From Rhodovibrio sodomensis (GTDB lineage Bacteria > Pseudomonadota > Alphaproteobacteria > Kiloniellales > Rhodovibrionaceae), in assembly GCF_016583645.1 (NCBI RefSeq), contig NZ_NRRL01000003.1:79116-143115 (forward strand): DNA of 64,000 bases, given 5' to 3'. The translations under genes were made by a program, and so were the position numbers. The notes under the pieces were generated by a model. It did not search any database. It was not told the DNA's origin and worked only from the letters and a program-made list of their open reading frames with translations. This document shows positions 54,830 through 63,178 of the stretch, one piece after another (the first letter of the stretch is position 1; the number at the start of each line of letters is the position of its first letter).

Positions 54830-56518
54830 TTACTCGACCCGCCAGCCGTAGCGCTGGTAGAGCTCGTGAACGATTGGGCGCATCAGGGTCGAGACCTGGC
54901 CGTCGACCGTCGAACCGCGGCCGAACACGAAGTTGGCGGCGACCTTCTCGGACGTGAGGTAGCTCAGGTCATCCGGAATCTGCCGGGCCTGCCTCTTGAT
55001 CATCTCGGCGTTGCGGCTGCCCCGCCAGGCAAGGTGGTAGCCCCAGTCGCCGAACGAGGGGACATTGTCGTGGTAGGCCAGGGTCGACCAGCCGCCGGCC
55101 TCGATGGTGGCGCCAATCGTGTGGAAGGCTGCCGGGGCGTGGTAGGGCGAGGTGCTCTGTACGACCATCGCGCCGCCGGGAGCGAGCTGCCGGGCGACCG
55201 CGCGGTAAAACTCGCGGCTGTAGAGCTTGGCGAGCTCGATCGAGTTGGGGTCGGGCAAGTCGGCGATGATGACGTCGTAGCGCCCTGGCACGGCCCGGAG
55301 GAAACGCTCGGCATCGACGTGATACACCCGGACGGTGGGCGCGTTGTCCGGGTCGGCGTTGCGCGCGAGCTTCATGTCCCTAAAGCCGATCGGTGTCATC
55401 CCGGTCGGCAGGGCGGTCTGGACGCGGGCGTCGTCGAAGGCACCTTCGTTAAGCCGGGAGAGGGTCGGGTGGCTGCGCGCCAGCTCGATCATGCGCGGGT
55501 CGAGGTCGACCAGCGTGACCGTGCGAACGTCGTCGTACGCCAGGACCTCGCGCAGCGCCATGCCGTCGCCGCCACCCAGGATCAGCACGTTGGCGCGCGA
55601 AGCCGCGACTGCCATGGCGGGATGGACGAGGTTCTCGTGATAGATCCGCTCGTCCAGCGAGGACAGCTGTAGGTTCCCGTTCAGGAAGATCCGGACGTCT
55701 TTGCCGTGGCCGGGAATCTCGCGCTCGGTCACGACGATGTGCTGGAACTTGGTCGTCTCGCGCAGCGTGATCGGGTCGTCATAGAGCTTCTGCTCGATCG
55801 ACAGCGTCCAGCTTGCGGTCGCCTGTAGGCCCCAGAACAGCGCGCCCACGGTGACGACCAGGGCGAGCGCGGAGGCGATCGCGCGGGGGCGACTCATCAG
55901 CCTGGCGAAGTAGGCGAAGGTAAGGCCGGCGACCAGCAGGTTCACCGCGCCCAGGTAGTACGACAGCTCGGTCAGGGGTGCGGCGGTGCGCAGGTTGATC
56001 CAGACCAGCGCGCCCAGGAAGGCGCCGATATAGTCGGCGCCGATCACGGTGGCGATGTTGGACTTCAGGTTGGGCGCGTAGGTCTCATTGATCCGCACGA
56101 TCAGCGGGATCTCCAGGCCGATCAGCAGCCCGATCGCCAGGATGAAGCCGAACTGCACAAGACCGAAGTGCTCGGGCAGGTGGCCGAACGCCCAGTAGGT
56201 CCCGATCGGGGCGAAGGCGATCAAGAGGGCCAGCAGCACCTCGATGGCGACGAACTTCTCGATCAGAGCGCGCTCACCGACGTACTTCTGCAGGAAGGCG
56301 GCCAGGCCCATCATCAGCATCATGACCGCCATGATCAGGCTGAACTGATCGATCGCCGCACCGAGGATGTAGGTCGACACGGTTGCCAGAAGGCACTCGG
56401 CGACGTAGCCGGTCGATCCGGTCGCGAACATGCTGAGGCCGAGCAGCAGCGAGGCGGTCATCGGGTTCAGGCCGCCGGCCGCCGGGGTGCTGCGCGTGCT
56501 GGCGTGGATGTCGGTCAT
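54830..56518 (-). CDS. speE: Membrane-anchored spermidine-synthase-like protein, 562 aa
   Basis: The first 230 residues carry about seven or eight hydrophobic helices (MTASLLLGLSMFATGSTG through ALALVVTVGALFWGLQ). The C-terminal half is a spermidine-synthase fold: NVLILGGGDGMALREVLAYD, VTLVDLDPRMIELARSHP, a gatekeeping RYDVIIADLPDPNS block with the catalytic Asp. It transfers an aminopropyl group from decarboxylated SAM to a polyamine, or uses the fold for another amine. The membrane domain would place catalysis at the inner membrane. speD is nearby. Length matches the fused SpeE2-type family. Confidence 0.88.
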   Translation of the reverse strand: MTDIHASTRSTPAAGGLNPMTASLLLGLSMFATGSTGYVAECLLATVSTYILGAAIDQFSLIMAVMMLMMGLAAFLQKYVGERALIEKFVAIEVLLALLIAFAPIGTYWAFGHLPEHFGLVQFGFILAIGLLIGLEIPLIVRINETYAPNLKSNIATVIGADYIGAFLGALVWINLRTAAPLTELSYYLGAVNLLVAGLTFAYFARLMSRPRAIASALALVVTVGALFWGLQATASWTLSIEQKLYDDPITLRETTKFQHIVVTEREIPGHGKDVRIFLNGNLQLSSLDERIYHENLVHPAMAVAASRANVLILGGGDGMALREVLAYDDVRTVTLVDLDPRMIELARSHPTLSRLNEGAFDDARVQTALPTGMTPIGFRDMKLARNADPDNAPTVRVYHVDAERFLRAVPGRYDVIIADLPDPNSIELAKLYSREFYRAVARQLAPGGAMVVQSTSPYHAPAAFHTIGATIEAGGWSTLAYHDNVPSFGDWGYHLAWRGSRNAEMIKRQARQIPDDLSYLTSEKVAANFVFGRGSTVDGQVSTLMRPIVHELYQRYGWRVE

Positions 56519-56725
56519 GCTGGCCCCTTCCTGCGGGTGGCGGATGGTCGTCCGTGTCCTTGGTCGATCGGTTGAGCCCGATCGAACGTCTCATTCAACT
56601 TGGAATCCCGCGGGAGAGCGCGGGGTCTCCTCCAAGGAGGTGAGACCGCGCGCGCGGAGATGGCTCACGCCCTACCTGCGGCCGTCATGGCGATGGGATG
56701 ACCCGTCTGGCGTGTCGAGCCCATC
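56519..56725. promoter_or_regulatory. Divergent region speE / 154-aa gene
   Basis: Contains a CTCCT-CCA-AGGAG inverted repeat (56630-56642) and a GC-rich inverted repeat (CCGCGGG.. CCGCGCGCGCGG). The start of the plus-strand gene is uncertain, so promoter limits are unclear. Confidence 0.35.
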
Positions 56726-57190
56726 TTGCAAATCGGCCGCGCGGCTGTCGTGGCGGTCGTGTCACGAAACGGGAGGTCGACAGGTGCTGGGAAGCGACGT
56801 CGAAAGTCGCTGCTGTCCAAAGGCAAAAAAATCGACCCGGCGCGGCGCCACTTCCTCACCAACATCGGCGCCCGCGATGGCGCCGGGCCGCTGCCGGATA
56901 GAGCATACGGCTGGTCCGAAAGGCGCCCGAAAGCGGCAACTCTCCTCACCACTGACATTGAGAGCCTGGACCGGGATGACCGGCAGTTCGCCGACACGGT
57001 GTGGGGCCGCTTTGCGGGGATGGGGTGCGACGTCACGATCTATGGAAGTGTGACGAGCGTCGGGATGGTTTATGGGCCGGACGGGGGTGCGGTCATGCGC
57101 GAGCCGGTATTTCGGGCGGAGGCGATCCAGTTTCGAACGCCACCGGATGAATATCCGTTCGACCCACTGGAGCGGGGCGAGGTGTGGTGA
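56726..57190 (+). CDS. Hypothetical protein, up to 154 aa
   Basis: A plus-strand frame begins TTG 56726; the coding character is best from about 56820 onward: DPARRHFLTNIGARDGAGPL, LLTTDIESLDRDDRQFADTV, DVTIYGSVTSVGMVYGPDGG, FRTPPDEYPFDPLERGEVW. The start is uncertain; the N-terminal 30 residues are basic and low in confidence. A minus-strand ORF over the same bases looks like a shadow. Its stop overlaps the next gene as GTGA. Confidence 0.62.
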   Translation: MQIGRAAVVAVVSRNGRSTGAGKRRRKSLLSKGKKIDPARRHFLTNIGARDGAGPLPDRAYGWSERRPKAATLLTTDIESLDRDDRQFADTVWGRFAGMGCDVTIYGSVTSVGMVYGPDGGAVMREPVFRAEAIQFRTPPDEYPFDPLERGEVW

Positions 57191-57300
57191 GCGTGCCGGC
57201 GCCGCGCCGATCGTTTTCCAGTATTGCTGTGGCTTGGGCGGTCGATAACTGGAAAGTCCCTGACGGCGGCTATTGGGAAGCGGTGCGCGCAAACGCGTAA
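57187..57300 (+). CDS. Small protein, 37 aa
   Basis: GTG 57187 overlaps the previous stop as GTGA. The peptide (M)SVPAPRRSFSSIAVAWAV, DNWKVPDGGYWEAVRANA, ends at TAA directly before a bidirectional terminator (57299-57328). The coupling and the terminator support a real gene, though I know no relative. Confidence 0.55.
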   Translation: MSVPAPRRSFSSIAVAWAVDNWKVPDGGYWEAVRANA

Positions 57301-57328
57301 AGGCGCCCGGGAAGTCCCGGGCGCCTTT
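57299..57328. terminator. Bidirectional terminator
   Basis: AAAGGCGCCCGGGA pairs perfectly with TCCCGGGCGCCTTT around a 2-base loop. U-tracts lie on both sides, so it can end the plus-strand pair and the minus-strand 43-residue gene. Confidence 0.88.
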
Positions 57329-57359
57329 TAGCTGAGCCGTTCGAAAGGGGATCGCGCCG

Positions 57360-57491
57360 TTACGCGTCGTCGAGTTCGGAATCGGGAACGATCTCGTAGT
57401 CCCCGTCTGCGATCCGCGCCGTGGCGCGCTCGATCTCGGCCTCGCGGGCTGCGAGGGCTTCGGGGTCGATGATCGGGTCTTTGGCGCTCAT
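57360..57491 (-). CDS. Small acidic protein, 43 aa
   Basis: AAGGAG lies six bases before ATG 57491. The peptide MSAKDPIIDPEALAAREA, EIERATARIADGDYEIVP, ends DSELDDA before TAA; strongly acidic, helical. A good ribosome site and terminator support it. No family recognised. Confidence 0.7.
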   Translation of the reverse strand: MSAKDPIIDPEALAAREAEIERATARIADGDYEIVPDSELDDA

Positions 57492-57547
57492 CTAGGTCTC
57501 CTTGCGCATGTTATGATGTCTGAAAGGTCGAGCGGGCTCGGGCGCGA

Positions 57548-58039
57548 TCAGCGCCGACAGGCCGCTCGGTACAGGTCCCGCAGGTAGGCGGCGTCCGCGG
57601 CCGCGCGATGGCGGTGGGGGTGATGGGTGCGCACGGCCTGGCGGAGATCGCTCAGGTTCCGGCCGCGTTTCAGCGCCTGCGCCTCCAGCAGCGCCTCGGC
57701 GAGATGGAGGTTTGGCTGCCACGCGCTGTCGGCGGCCTTGAGTAGCCGGCTGAACCAGAAGCGGTCTTCCGGTGCGCCCACGACCAGCTGGCAGTCGGCG
57801 AGGTGTTCGCGCAGCCAGGCCACGACGTCGGGACCTGGATGGCCGTGCTCGAACAGCTGGGCGCGTGAGATGCCATGGATCTCCTGCGCGCCCGGGTCCC
57901 AGTCCGTCCAGTCCGGGTGCGGCAGGATCAGCCGCGCCTCGGCGGCGCCGCCGCTGGCGAGCGCGAAGCCGATCTCGATCGGGTAGGACGCGCGCGACAG
58001 GCTGGAGGCCTCGATGTCGATGAAGGCGTAGCGCGGCAT
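57548..58039 (-). CDS. DnaQ-like 3'-5' exonuclease, 163 aa
   Basis: Start at ATG 58039 behind GGAG. The DEDDh exonuclease blocks are present: DIEASSLSRASYPIEIG (Asp8, Glu10), HGISRAQLFEHG (His55), a APEDRFWFSR third block, and the HRHRAAADAAYLRDL fourth block. These bind two metals for 3'-5' exonuclease action on RNA or DNA. It lacks polymerase or RecQ parts, so it is a small stand-alone exonuclease. A nine-C run sits 12 bases before the ribosome site. Confidence 0.85.
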   Translation of the reverse strand: MPRYAFIDIEASSLSRASYPIEIGFALASGGAAEARLILPHPDWTDWDPGAQEIHGISRAQLFEHGHPGPDVVAWLREHLADCQLVVGAPEDRFWFSRLLKAADSAWQPNLHLAEALLEAQALKRGRNLSDLRQAVRTHHPHRHRAAADAAYLRDLYRAACRR

Positions 58040-58049
58040 TGTGGGCTCC

Positions 58050-58058
58050 GGGGGGGGG
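58050..58058 (-). repeat. Poly-C tract in the exonuclease leader
   Basis: Nine consecutive G on the plus strand (C on the minus) just upstream of GGAG of the exonuclease gene. Length change here would alter spacing of the leader; a possible contingency tract. Confidence 0.45.
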
Positions 58059-58095
58059 CTGCTTCTGGGTGCTGCAGGGAGATGGCATCGCAGAG

Positions 58096-58122
58096 CGGCG
58101 CCCGGCACGCAGCCGGGCGCCG
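58096..58122 (-). terminator. Terminator hairpin
   Basis: Eleven-base perfect stem CGGCGCCCGGC, loop ACGCA, 11 bases after the stop at 58133. Weak U content in the tail. Confidence 0.65.
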
Positions 58123-58132
58123 TCTGTCATTC

Positions 58133-59029
58133 TCAGCCTCGAGCGAGCGGGGCAGCCGGCTCCGATTGCCCGAGCATGTCGGCGATCACATTAGGCACCT
58201 CGTCCTCGCCGACCACGTCCGCAGCGCCGTCCTCTTCCAGAAAGGTGACCTGCGCTTCTGGCGTGATCTGGTAGAGCCGTGGGGTGATCATCCAGTTGTC
58301 GCCGTTGACGTACATGCTGTAGCGATTGAGCACGCGGTTCGCGTAGGCCACGAGCTCGTCGTAGCTCAGCTCACCGTTCTTGTGCTGATCGGCGATCTCG
58401 TCGGGCGGCAGGTAGAGATGCGTGCAGGAGGCCACGTCGAACCGCATGTCCGGATAGCTCTGGCTACCCTGGATCGAGTAGTGATCGAGGCCGTGGGAGT
58501 AGCGCTGCACCGGCAGGGCGAGTCGGCCGGTCTCGAGACGCTCGTCCAGGAACGCCTTGTAGGCGTCCTCTGATGCAAAGTCGCGGCCGGAGATGAGGTC
58601 GCCATCATCTCCGTCTTCGAAGAAGTCGAACGGGGCGTCGTTGTGACGGATCAGGGCGACGAACAGCTGGTCGGGTTCGGGACCACGCGCGAGCACTGCG
58701 TAATCCATCATCAGTCGCTCGGGCTTGAGATCGAGGTCGATGTTGGGGGCATGGGGCAGCTTGAGCCAGTCGCGCAGGCCGCGGGCAACCGCTGCCTGGA
58801 TCTCGTGACCCATCGCGGTGCCCGAGCCGTGCCCCACATAGACGGGGGACTCGGGGATCGTTGCCGGGCTCAGGGCTGCCATCATGGCGTGACGGTTCGC
58901 GTAGCCGAGCGTGACGGCGACCATCTCCAGGGCCTGCGTGTGCTTGAGGTCCTGGTTGGTCAGGTCGCGATGACGGGCGCGCAGGTCCTTGGCGGCCTGG
59001 CGGACGGACTCCGGGCTGATGGCGCGCAT
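58133..59029 (-). CDS. Hypothetical protein, 298 aa
   Basis: GAGGAAG precedes ATG 59029 (MRAISPESVRQAAKDLRARH). The N-terminal helical part (NQDLKHTQALEMVAVTLGYA, NRHAMMAALSPATI) resembles proteins that bind DNA or ATP at their ends. A long acidic region follows (DAPFDFFEDGDDGDLISG). Middle VYVGHGSGTAMGHEIQAAVA. The length and the DGDDGD run are unusual. No family recognised; soluble. Confidence 0.7.
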   Translation of the reverse strand: MRAISPESVRQAAKDLRARHRDLTNQDLKHTQALEMVAVTLGYANRHAMMAALSPATIPESPVYVGHGSGTAMGHEIQAAVARGLRDWLKLPHAPNIDLDLKPERLMMDYAVLARGPEPDQLFVALIRHNDAPFDFFEDGDDGDLISGRDFASEDAYKAFLDERLETGRLALPVQRYSHGLDHYSIQGSQSYPDMRFDVASCTHLYLPPDEIADQHKNGELSYDELVAYANRVLNRYSMYVNGDNWMITPRLYQITPEAQVTFLEEDGAADVVGEDEVPNVIADMLGQSEPAAPLARG

Positions 59030-59310
59030 GGGCGCACTTCCTCTCGATGTCGTATCGCGGGAATCGGACGGCGCTCGGTTCAGGGTCGGCGCCTGGCGGA
59101 AGGGCGGGGCCGGTTTCCCTTCCAATCCGTCCCGCGCCTCGTGATCGAGGAAGTGGCGGGTGCGGATGCGAGACAGAAGACGGTCAGGCGAACGTCGAAA
59201 AGCAGGTTTACGAGGCCCCGGCGACCCAGGGCTGGCCCCCGTCAGCGAGCTGCGGGCTGGTCTCACCCAGGGTGACCAGATCGCCGCTTGCCGTAAAGCA
59301 ACGCGAAAAA

Positions 59311-59339
59311 CCGGCCAGCGCCACGCGGGCGCTGGCCGG
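59311..59339 (-). terminator. Strong terminator with U-tracts on both sides
   Basis: CCGGCCAGCGCC pairs perfectly with GGCGCTGGCCGG around ACGCG; A/T runs stand on both sides (GCGAAAAA, GGGAAAAAAG). It ends the gene 59349-60465. Confidence 0.85.
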
Positions 59340-59348
59340 GAAAAAAGA

Positions 59349-60465
59349 TCAGGCGGCTTGTCGGATCGGGCTGGCTTTGCGTATCAGGGTCTCAAAGTGT
59401 CGGCGCGCAGCGTCAAGGACGTCTTGGCGGGCCGGGTCGAACGCCATCAGGCCGGTGAGGCGGGCCGCCGAATACCCCCGGGCGAGGCGGCAGACGAGCG
59501 CCGCGGTCTCAGTGTAGACTTCGGGATAGGGCTCGGCGTTGTAGAGGCTGAGCAGAACCCGATGCAGCCCGCGCAGTGGCTCGAGACCGGGCAGATGCGC
59601 CCGGGCAATCCGGTCGGCGTGCCGCATCATCGTGACGACGTCGGCGCCGTCGGCCAGATCGGGCGTGTCCGTCAGTTCTGCGCGCAGGGCGTCGAGCGCC
59701 GGCCGGGTCCAGTGCTTGAGGTCTTCCTGCAGCACGGCCGCCGTGTCCCGGTAGCGCGCGACGTCGTCGAGCAGGGTTGCCCAGTCGCCGCCCTCGCGGG
59801 CGATGAACAGCAGCCCGAACAGGTCCGCGCGCATCTCGTCCAGCAGGCGTTCGTGACCGCTGCGCTCACCTTCGATTGAGATCAGGCCGGTTCCGAGGGA
59901 GACGACTTGACCGATCTCGTGCGCGTTGTAGAAGGCGGCGACGGTCTTGCTCTCGCTTTGCCAGCGGGTGACGCCGGCCGGGTGCAGGCCGAGCTGGCCG
60001 AGCCCGTACCACTGCGTCATGCGTTCGATCATCGTCGCCGGGATCTGGGTCAGGGCCATCTGCACCACGGCGATGGCATGGCGGTGACCATCCATGTCGA
60101 ACTGCGTGACGTTGAAGTCGGCGACATTGCAGAGGCTGGTGAGGTCGTTCCAGACGTGCCGGGCGAGCGCGTCGGCGGGCGCGGTCGACAACCGCCGGGT
60201 CCGGAGTTGCCCGGCTAGAACGGCGGCCGTCTGCTCGACCCAGGGGCCTGGATCGCAGCCGTTCTCGCACAGGTACACTCCATCGCGGGAGATCGTCAGC
60301 AGCAGCAGGTCCGGGAACGCCTGGGAGGTCTCCTCGAACAGATCCGCCATCAGAGCCGCCTGCTCGGCGTCGCTCGTCGCGGCCGGGATCGTGCACTCGG
60401 GGATGCGGCTGCCGCGCGCGGATCTCGATCTCCTCCAGGTTGGCCAGGCTGTCTAGGGGCGTCAT
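59349..60465 (-). pseudogene. Hypothetical protein gene with N-terminal phase break
   Basis: ATG 60465 with GGAGACC opens MTPLDSLANLEEIEIRAR, then coding continues one base off in the CGCGCGCG region (60411-60421) as GSRIPECTIPAATSDAEQAA and on through LMADLFEETSQAFPDLLLLT. The rest is a 330-residue soluble helical protein: RTRRLSTAPADALARHVWND, MTQWYGLGQLGLHPAG, VRAHLPGLEPLRGLHRVLLS. The first start in the later frame is ATG 60350. A one-base shift or error is likely. Confidence 0.65.
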
Positions 60466-60600
60466 GGCGACGGTCTCCGGAAAAGCGGGTGAGGGTATCG
60501 GGGACGGGTGCGCACACGGCACGGGCGCCCTGAACGCGATCGGGCAGCGCCCAGCTCGGCTGAGCACCGCCCGTGCGGCAGGAAGGAGGCTTCTCCGGGG

Positions 60601-62301
60601 CTACTTGCCGCCGCCGCCAGGTCCACCGCCGCGGCCGGCCGGGCCGGCGCCGCGGATGCTCGCCGGGACGGCGTGTGCCTTGAACGCACCGGTCTGGTGG
60701 AAGGTCGAGGACCGGTAGGTCTGGCTTGCCGTGGTCAGGTAGCCACGGGTGCCGAACGGCTTCCGGCCATCGGCATTGGGCCGGCCATGATAGGCCTCGC
60801 GGCCCTGGTAGTTGGCGGTGTAGTTCCGGAAGCCGGTGTAGCTGTAGCGGTAGTCGCTCCCGTAGGGACCGTTGAACGCCGACCAGCGACCGAGGAAGTA
60901 CCAGAGCAGCGGATTGGCGCCGCTCCCGGCGTGCGCTTCGGCGGCCTGCTCGACTTCCTCCGGTGCGACCGGCTCGCCGTCCGGCGTCCGCCACTCGCCG
61001 TAGCGGCTGTCACCGACCAGGCTCATCCCCGGGGGCGCCGGGGCCGTGTAGGCCTCGTCGTAGAACTTGCCGACCGGCTTGGAGACGACCTCCATGCCGA
61101 GCGCGTCCTTGTAGTAGTCGTACCCGGTGGCATCCACGGAGATCCAGTCGGTGACCTCGCTCCCCTCGCCGGTGACGATGCGGTACTTGTGATAGTGGTT
61201 CCAATCCCAGTCCTGGACCCAGAAGCTCGCCTCGTCGTGATGCTCGTCGTGCGGCCACTCGACGAAGGGGTCATCGGGGCGCAGGTGGCGCCAGTGCTCC
61301 TCGGGGATGTCGGGCCGGACGTCTTCCCAGTGGCGGTCCTTGAAGGCGAGGCGCGTGTCCTCCTCCAGGTTCACCACGTACTCGTAGGTGTCCGCCGGGA
61401 CCGGGACGGGGTCGAACAGACGGTTGACGTCGGCGCCGCCGGAGTAGTCCCACGACGACCGGCCGATCCGCACGGTGTAGACCGCCTTCTGGTCGACCAG
61501 GATGCGGGTCTCGTGACGGTCCAGCGCGGCGAAGTCCTTGCTGGCCGTGGCCAGCTTCTCGCCCGCTTGCGCGTGCAGGTCCGCGATCGTGCGGTGCGCG
61601 TCGGCGATCGTGACGCAGTTCCAGATGTCGCCGGCCGCGGCGGCCTGCATGTTGGCGTCGGCATCGCTTGCCAGGCGGTCTGCGGTCTCGGCGGCGGCGG
61701 TCAGGAAGACGATCTCCTCGCGCCCGGCGAACGGGTCCTTGCCGCCGGCCATGGCGACCCGACGGGGGTAGGCGGCGCGGGCCTGCTCGGCCAGCTTGGC
61801 GGCTTCGACGCCGTGGTCCCACAGCACGTCGCTGCGCTGCATGATCATGCGGCGATACTGGTCGGGGTCCTTGCGGACCGCCTCGACCGCGGCTATGCGG
61901 GCCTGCAGGTCGGCGAGATCGCGGCGCGCGGCCGAGGTCTTGGTCTCCAGCGCCGCGATCAGATCGCGCGCCTTGGCCTGCTGCTCGCCGTCGTCGTCGT
62001 CGAGCACTGGCACCAGTTGGTCGAGCTCGATCACGGTCGCCTCGGAGATCGCGGACTTGGCCTCGGCGAGATCGCGCCGGAAGCTGCTGGCCTGGCCGCT
62101 GGTCATGCACTGGCCGGCCCGCTGCGCGCTCAGGAACTGCCCGAGCTCGACTTCGGTGGCGTCGGTCTGCTTGGCGACCGCGGTGAGCGCGTCGCGGCTG
62201 TCCTGGGCGGCCTTGTGGACCTGCTCGTCGATCCGGTCGCAGGCGCTCAGGGTGAGGAGTGCCGCGGCCGCGATGAGGGTGCCGCGCAACGGGGTGTTCA
62301 T
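60601..62301 (-). CDS. Large lipoprotein, 566 aa
   Basis: GAGGCGG precedes ATG 62301. A type II signal ends at the lipobox LSAC (residue 21), so it is lipidated. The N-terminal 170 residues are coiled-coil (VLDDDDGEQQAKARDLIAAL, ETKTSAARRDLADLQARIAA). The middle is rich in Trp/Asp/His (WDYSGGADVNRLFDPVP, WPHDEHHDEASFWVQDWDWN). The end is a Tyr/Gly-rich part (NGPYGSDYRYSYTGFRNY, a Gly/Pro tail). The C-terminal Tyr/Ser/Gly block recalls YjfM/DUF1190-type proteins of polyamine-linked membrane systems, but this is not certain. Confidence 0.78.
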   Translation of the reverse strand: MNTPLRGTLIAAAALLTLSACDRIDEQVHKAAQDSRDALTAVAKQTDATEVELGQFLSAQRAGQCMTSGQASSFRRDLAEAKSAISEATVIELDQLVPVLDDDDGEQQAKARDLIAALETKTSAARRDLADLQARIAAVEAVRKDPDQYRRMIMQRSDVLWDHGVEAAKLAEQARAAYPRRVAMAGGKDPFAGREEIVFLTAAAETADRLASDADANMQAAAAGDIWNCVTIADAHRTIADLHAQAGEKLATASKDFAALDRHETRILVDQKAVYTVRIGRSSWDYSGGADVNRLFDPVPVPADTYEYVVNLEEDTRLAFKDRHWEDVRPDIPEEHWRHLRPDDPFVEWPHDEHHDEASFWVQDWDWNHYHKYRIVTGEGSEVTDWISVDATGYDYYKDALGMEVVSKPVGKFYDEAYTAPAPPGMSLVGDSRYGEWRTPDGEPVAPEEVEQAAEAHAGSGANPLLWYFLGRWSAFNGPYGSDYRYSYTGFRNYTANYQGREAYHGRPNADGRKPFGTRGYLTTASQTYRSSTFHQTGAFKAHAVPASIRGAGPAGRGGGPGGGGK

Positions 62302-62371
62302 CTTCCGCCTCACTGCAGATGGAGTTGAATACGGTTGTCGTGTTGGGAAATGGGAGCGTTGAACGCCAGAA

Positions 62372-62404
62372 AGCCCACGACGTCGGTCAAAACCGTCGTG
62401 AGCT
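62372..62404 (-). terminator. Terminator hairpin
   Basis: AGC-C-CACGACG pairs with CGTCGTG-A-GCT around an A-rich loop, between the stop of the 103-residue gene and the lipoprotein start; the minus-strand tail is CTTTCTGGC. Confidence 0.6.
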
Positions 62405-62477
62405 GGCTGGCAGAATAACGTCGAGGTGAGCTGGCGGGGTGACCCCGGGCCCTCAGGGCCGCGTCATCGAGGGGCGT

Positions 62478-62789
62478 TCAGCACAGGTGTCGGCCGAGAT
62501 CGGCGGCGAGGGCCTGGCAGAAGCGCCGGGCGCGCGGCGGCAGGTCGGGTGGCGGCCAGGCGCAATGCTGCGCCAGTGTCAGGGCGGGCGCGGGGCCGGC
62601 GCACAGGGTCGACAGGCCCGCCAGCTGGCGGGCGGCTTCGGCGGCGCCGTGCCGTTCGATCTCGACGGCGAGCGCGATATGGGCCTCCGGGCCTTCCTGC
62701 ATCAGGACCCGGACCGCGGCTTCGTGAAGCGCCTTCGTGGCGATCGGTGGCGGGCGTGTCAGTCGGTAGATCGGCGCGACCGCGGACAT
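62478..62789 (-). CDS. Small helical protein, 103 aa
   Basis: Begins MSAVAPIYRLTRPPPIATKA six bases after the upstream stop, so it is coupled or closely spaced with the 106-residue gene. Helical, Ala-rich (AVRVLMQEGPEAHIALAVEI), ending ARRFCQALAADLGRHLC. Unknown function; the ribosome site is poor. Confidence 0.62.
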   Translation of the reverse strand: MSAVAPIYRLTRPPPIATKALHEAAVRVLMQEGPEAHIALAVEIERHGAAEAARQLAGLSTLCAGPAPALTLAQHCAWPPPDLPPRARRFCQALAADLGRHLC

Positions 62790-62795
62790 GGGGGA

Positions 62796-63116
62796 TCAGG
62801 CGTAGCTGTGCTGATCGACGAGGTAGTCCGCGTGTCTTCTGCAGAGTAGCGATTCCAGCGCGTCGAGCTCTGTCGGGTGCTCCCGCAGGATCTCGATGAG
62901 CCGGGCGGCCGGGCGCGGTCCCTGCATCAGCTCGTCGAACGCGCGCAACAGGCGCAGACGCTGCTCCGGGGTATAGCTGGCACTCATCAGCAGGAACGCC
63001 CGATAGGTGTCCGGATGGTGGGACAGAAGCAGGGCGCGGGCCGAATTCAGGAGCGGCCGGTCAGCCGGGCTGGCACTCGGGTCGATGCGGTAGAGGTCGA
63101 TCGTCTGAGGGCTCAT
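62796..63116 (-). CDS. Small helical protein, 106 aa
   Basis: Starts MSPQTIDLYRIDPSASPADR. All-helical (LLNSARALLLSHHPDTYRAF, LLRAFDELMQGPRPAARLIE), soluble. First gene of a pair with the 103-residue gene. Not recognised. Confidence 0.65.
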   Translation of the reverse strand: MSPQTIDLYRIDPSASPADRPLLNSARALLLSHHPDTYRAFLLMSASYTPEQRLRLLRAFDELMQGPRPAARLIEILREHPTELDALESLLCRRHADYLVDQHSYA

Positions 63117-63178
63117 CCGTCCTCGCGGTCGAATCGGGGCGTGCGACCGGCGGCCGCACCGGCTTCTCCGGTACCTGA

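Noticed and set aside
56762..57292. 176-residue minus-strand ORF opposite the 154-residue gene
   Set aside because: Arg/Pro/Ser-rich with no domain; the plus-strand frame has more balanced composition, a GTGA-coupled neighbour and a terminator in the right place.
60508..62328. 606-residue plus-strand ORF
   Set aside because: Antisense shadow of the 566-residue lipoprotein; repetitive Val/Gly/Asp composition and no ribosome site.
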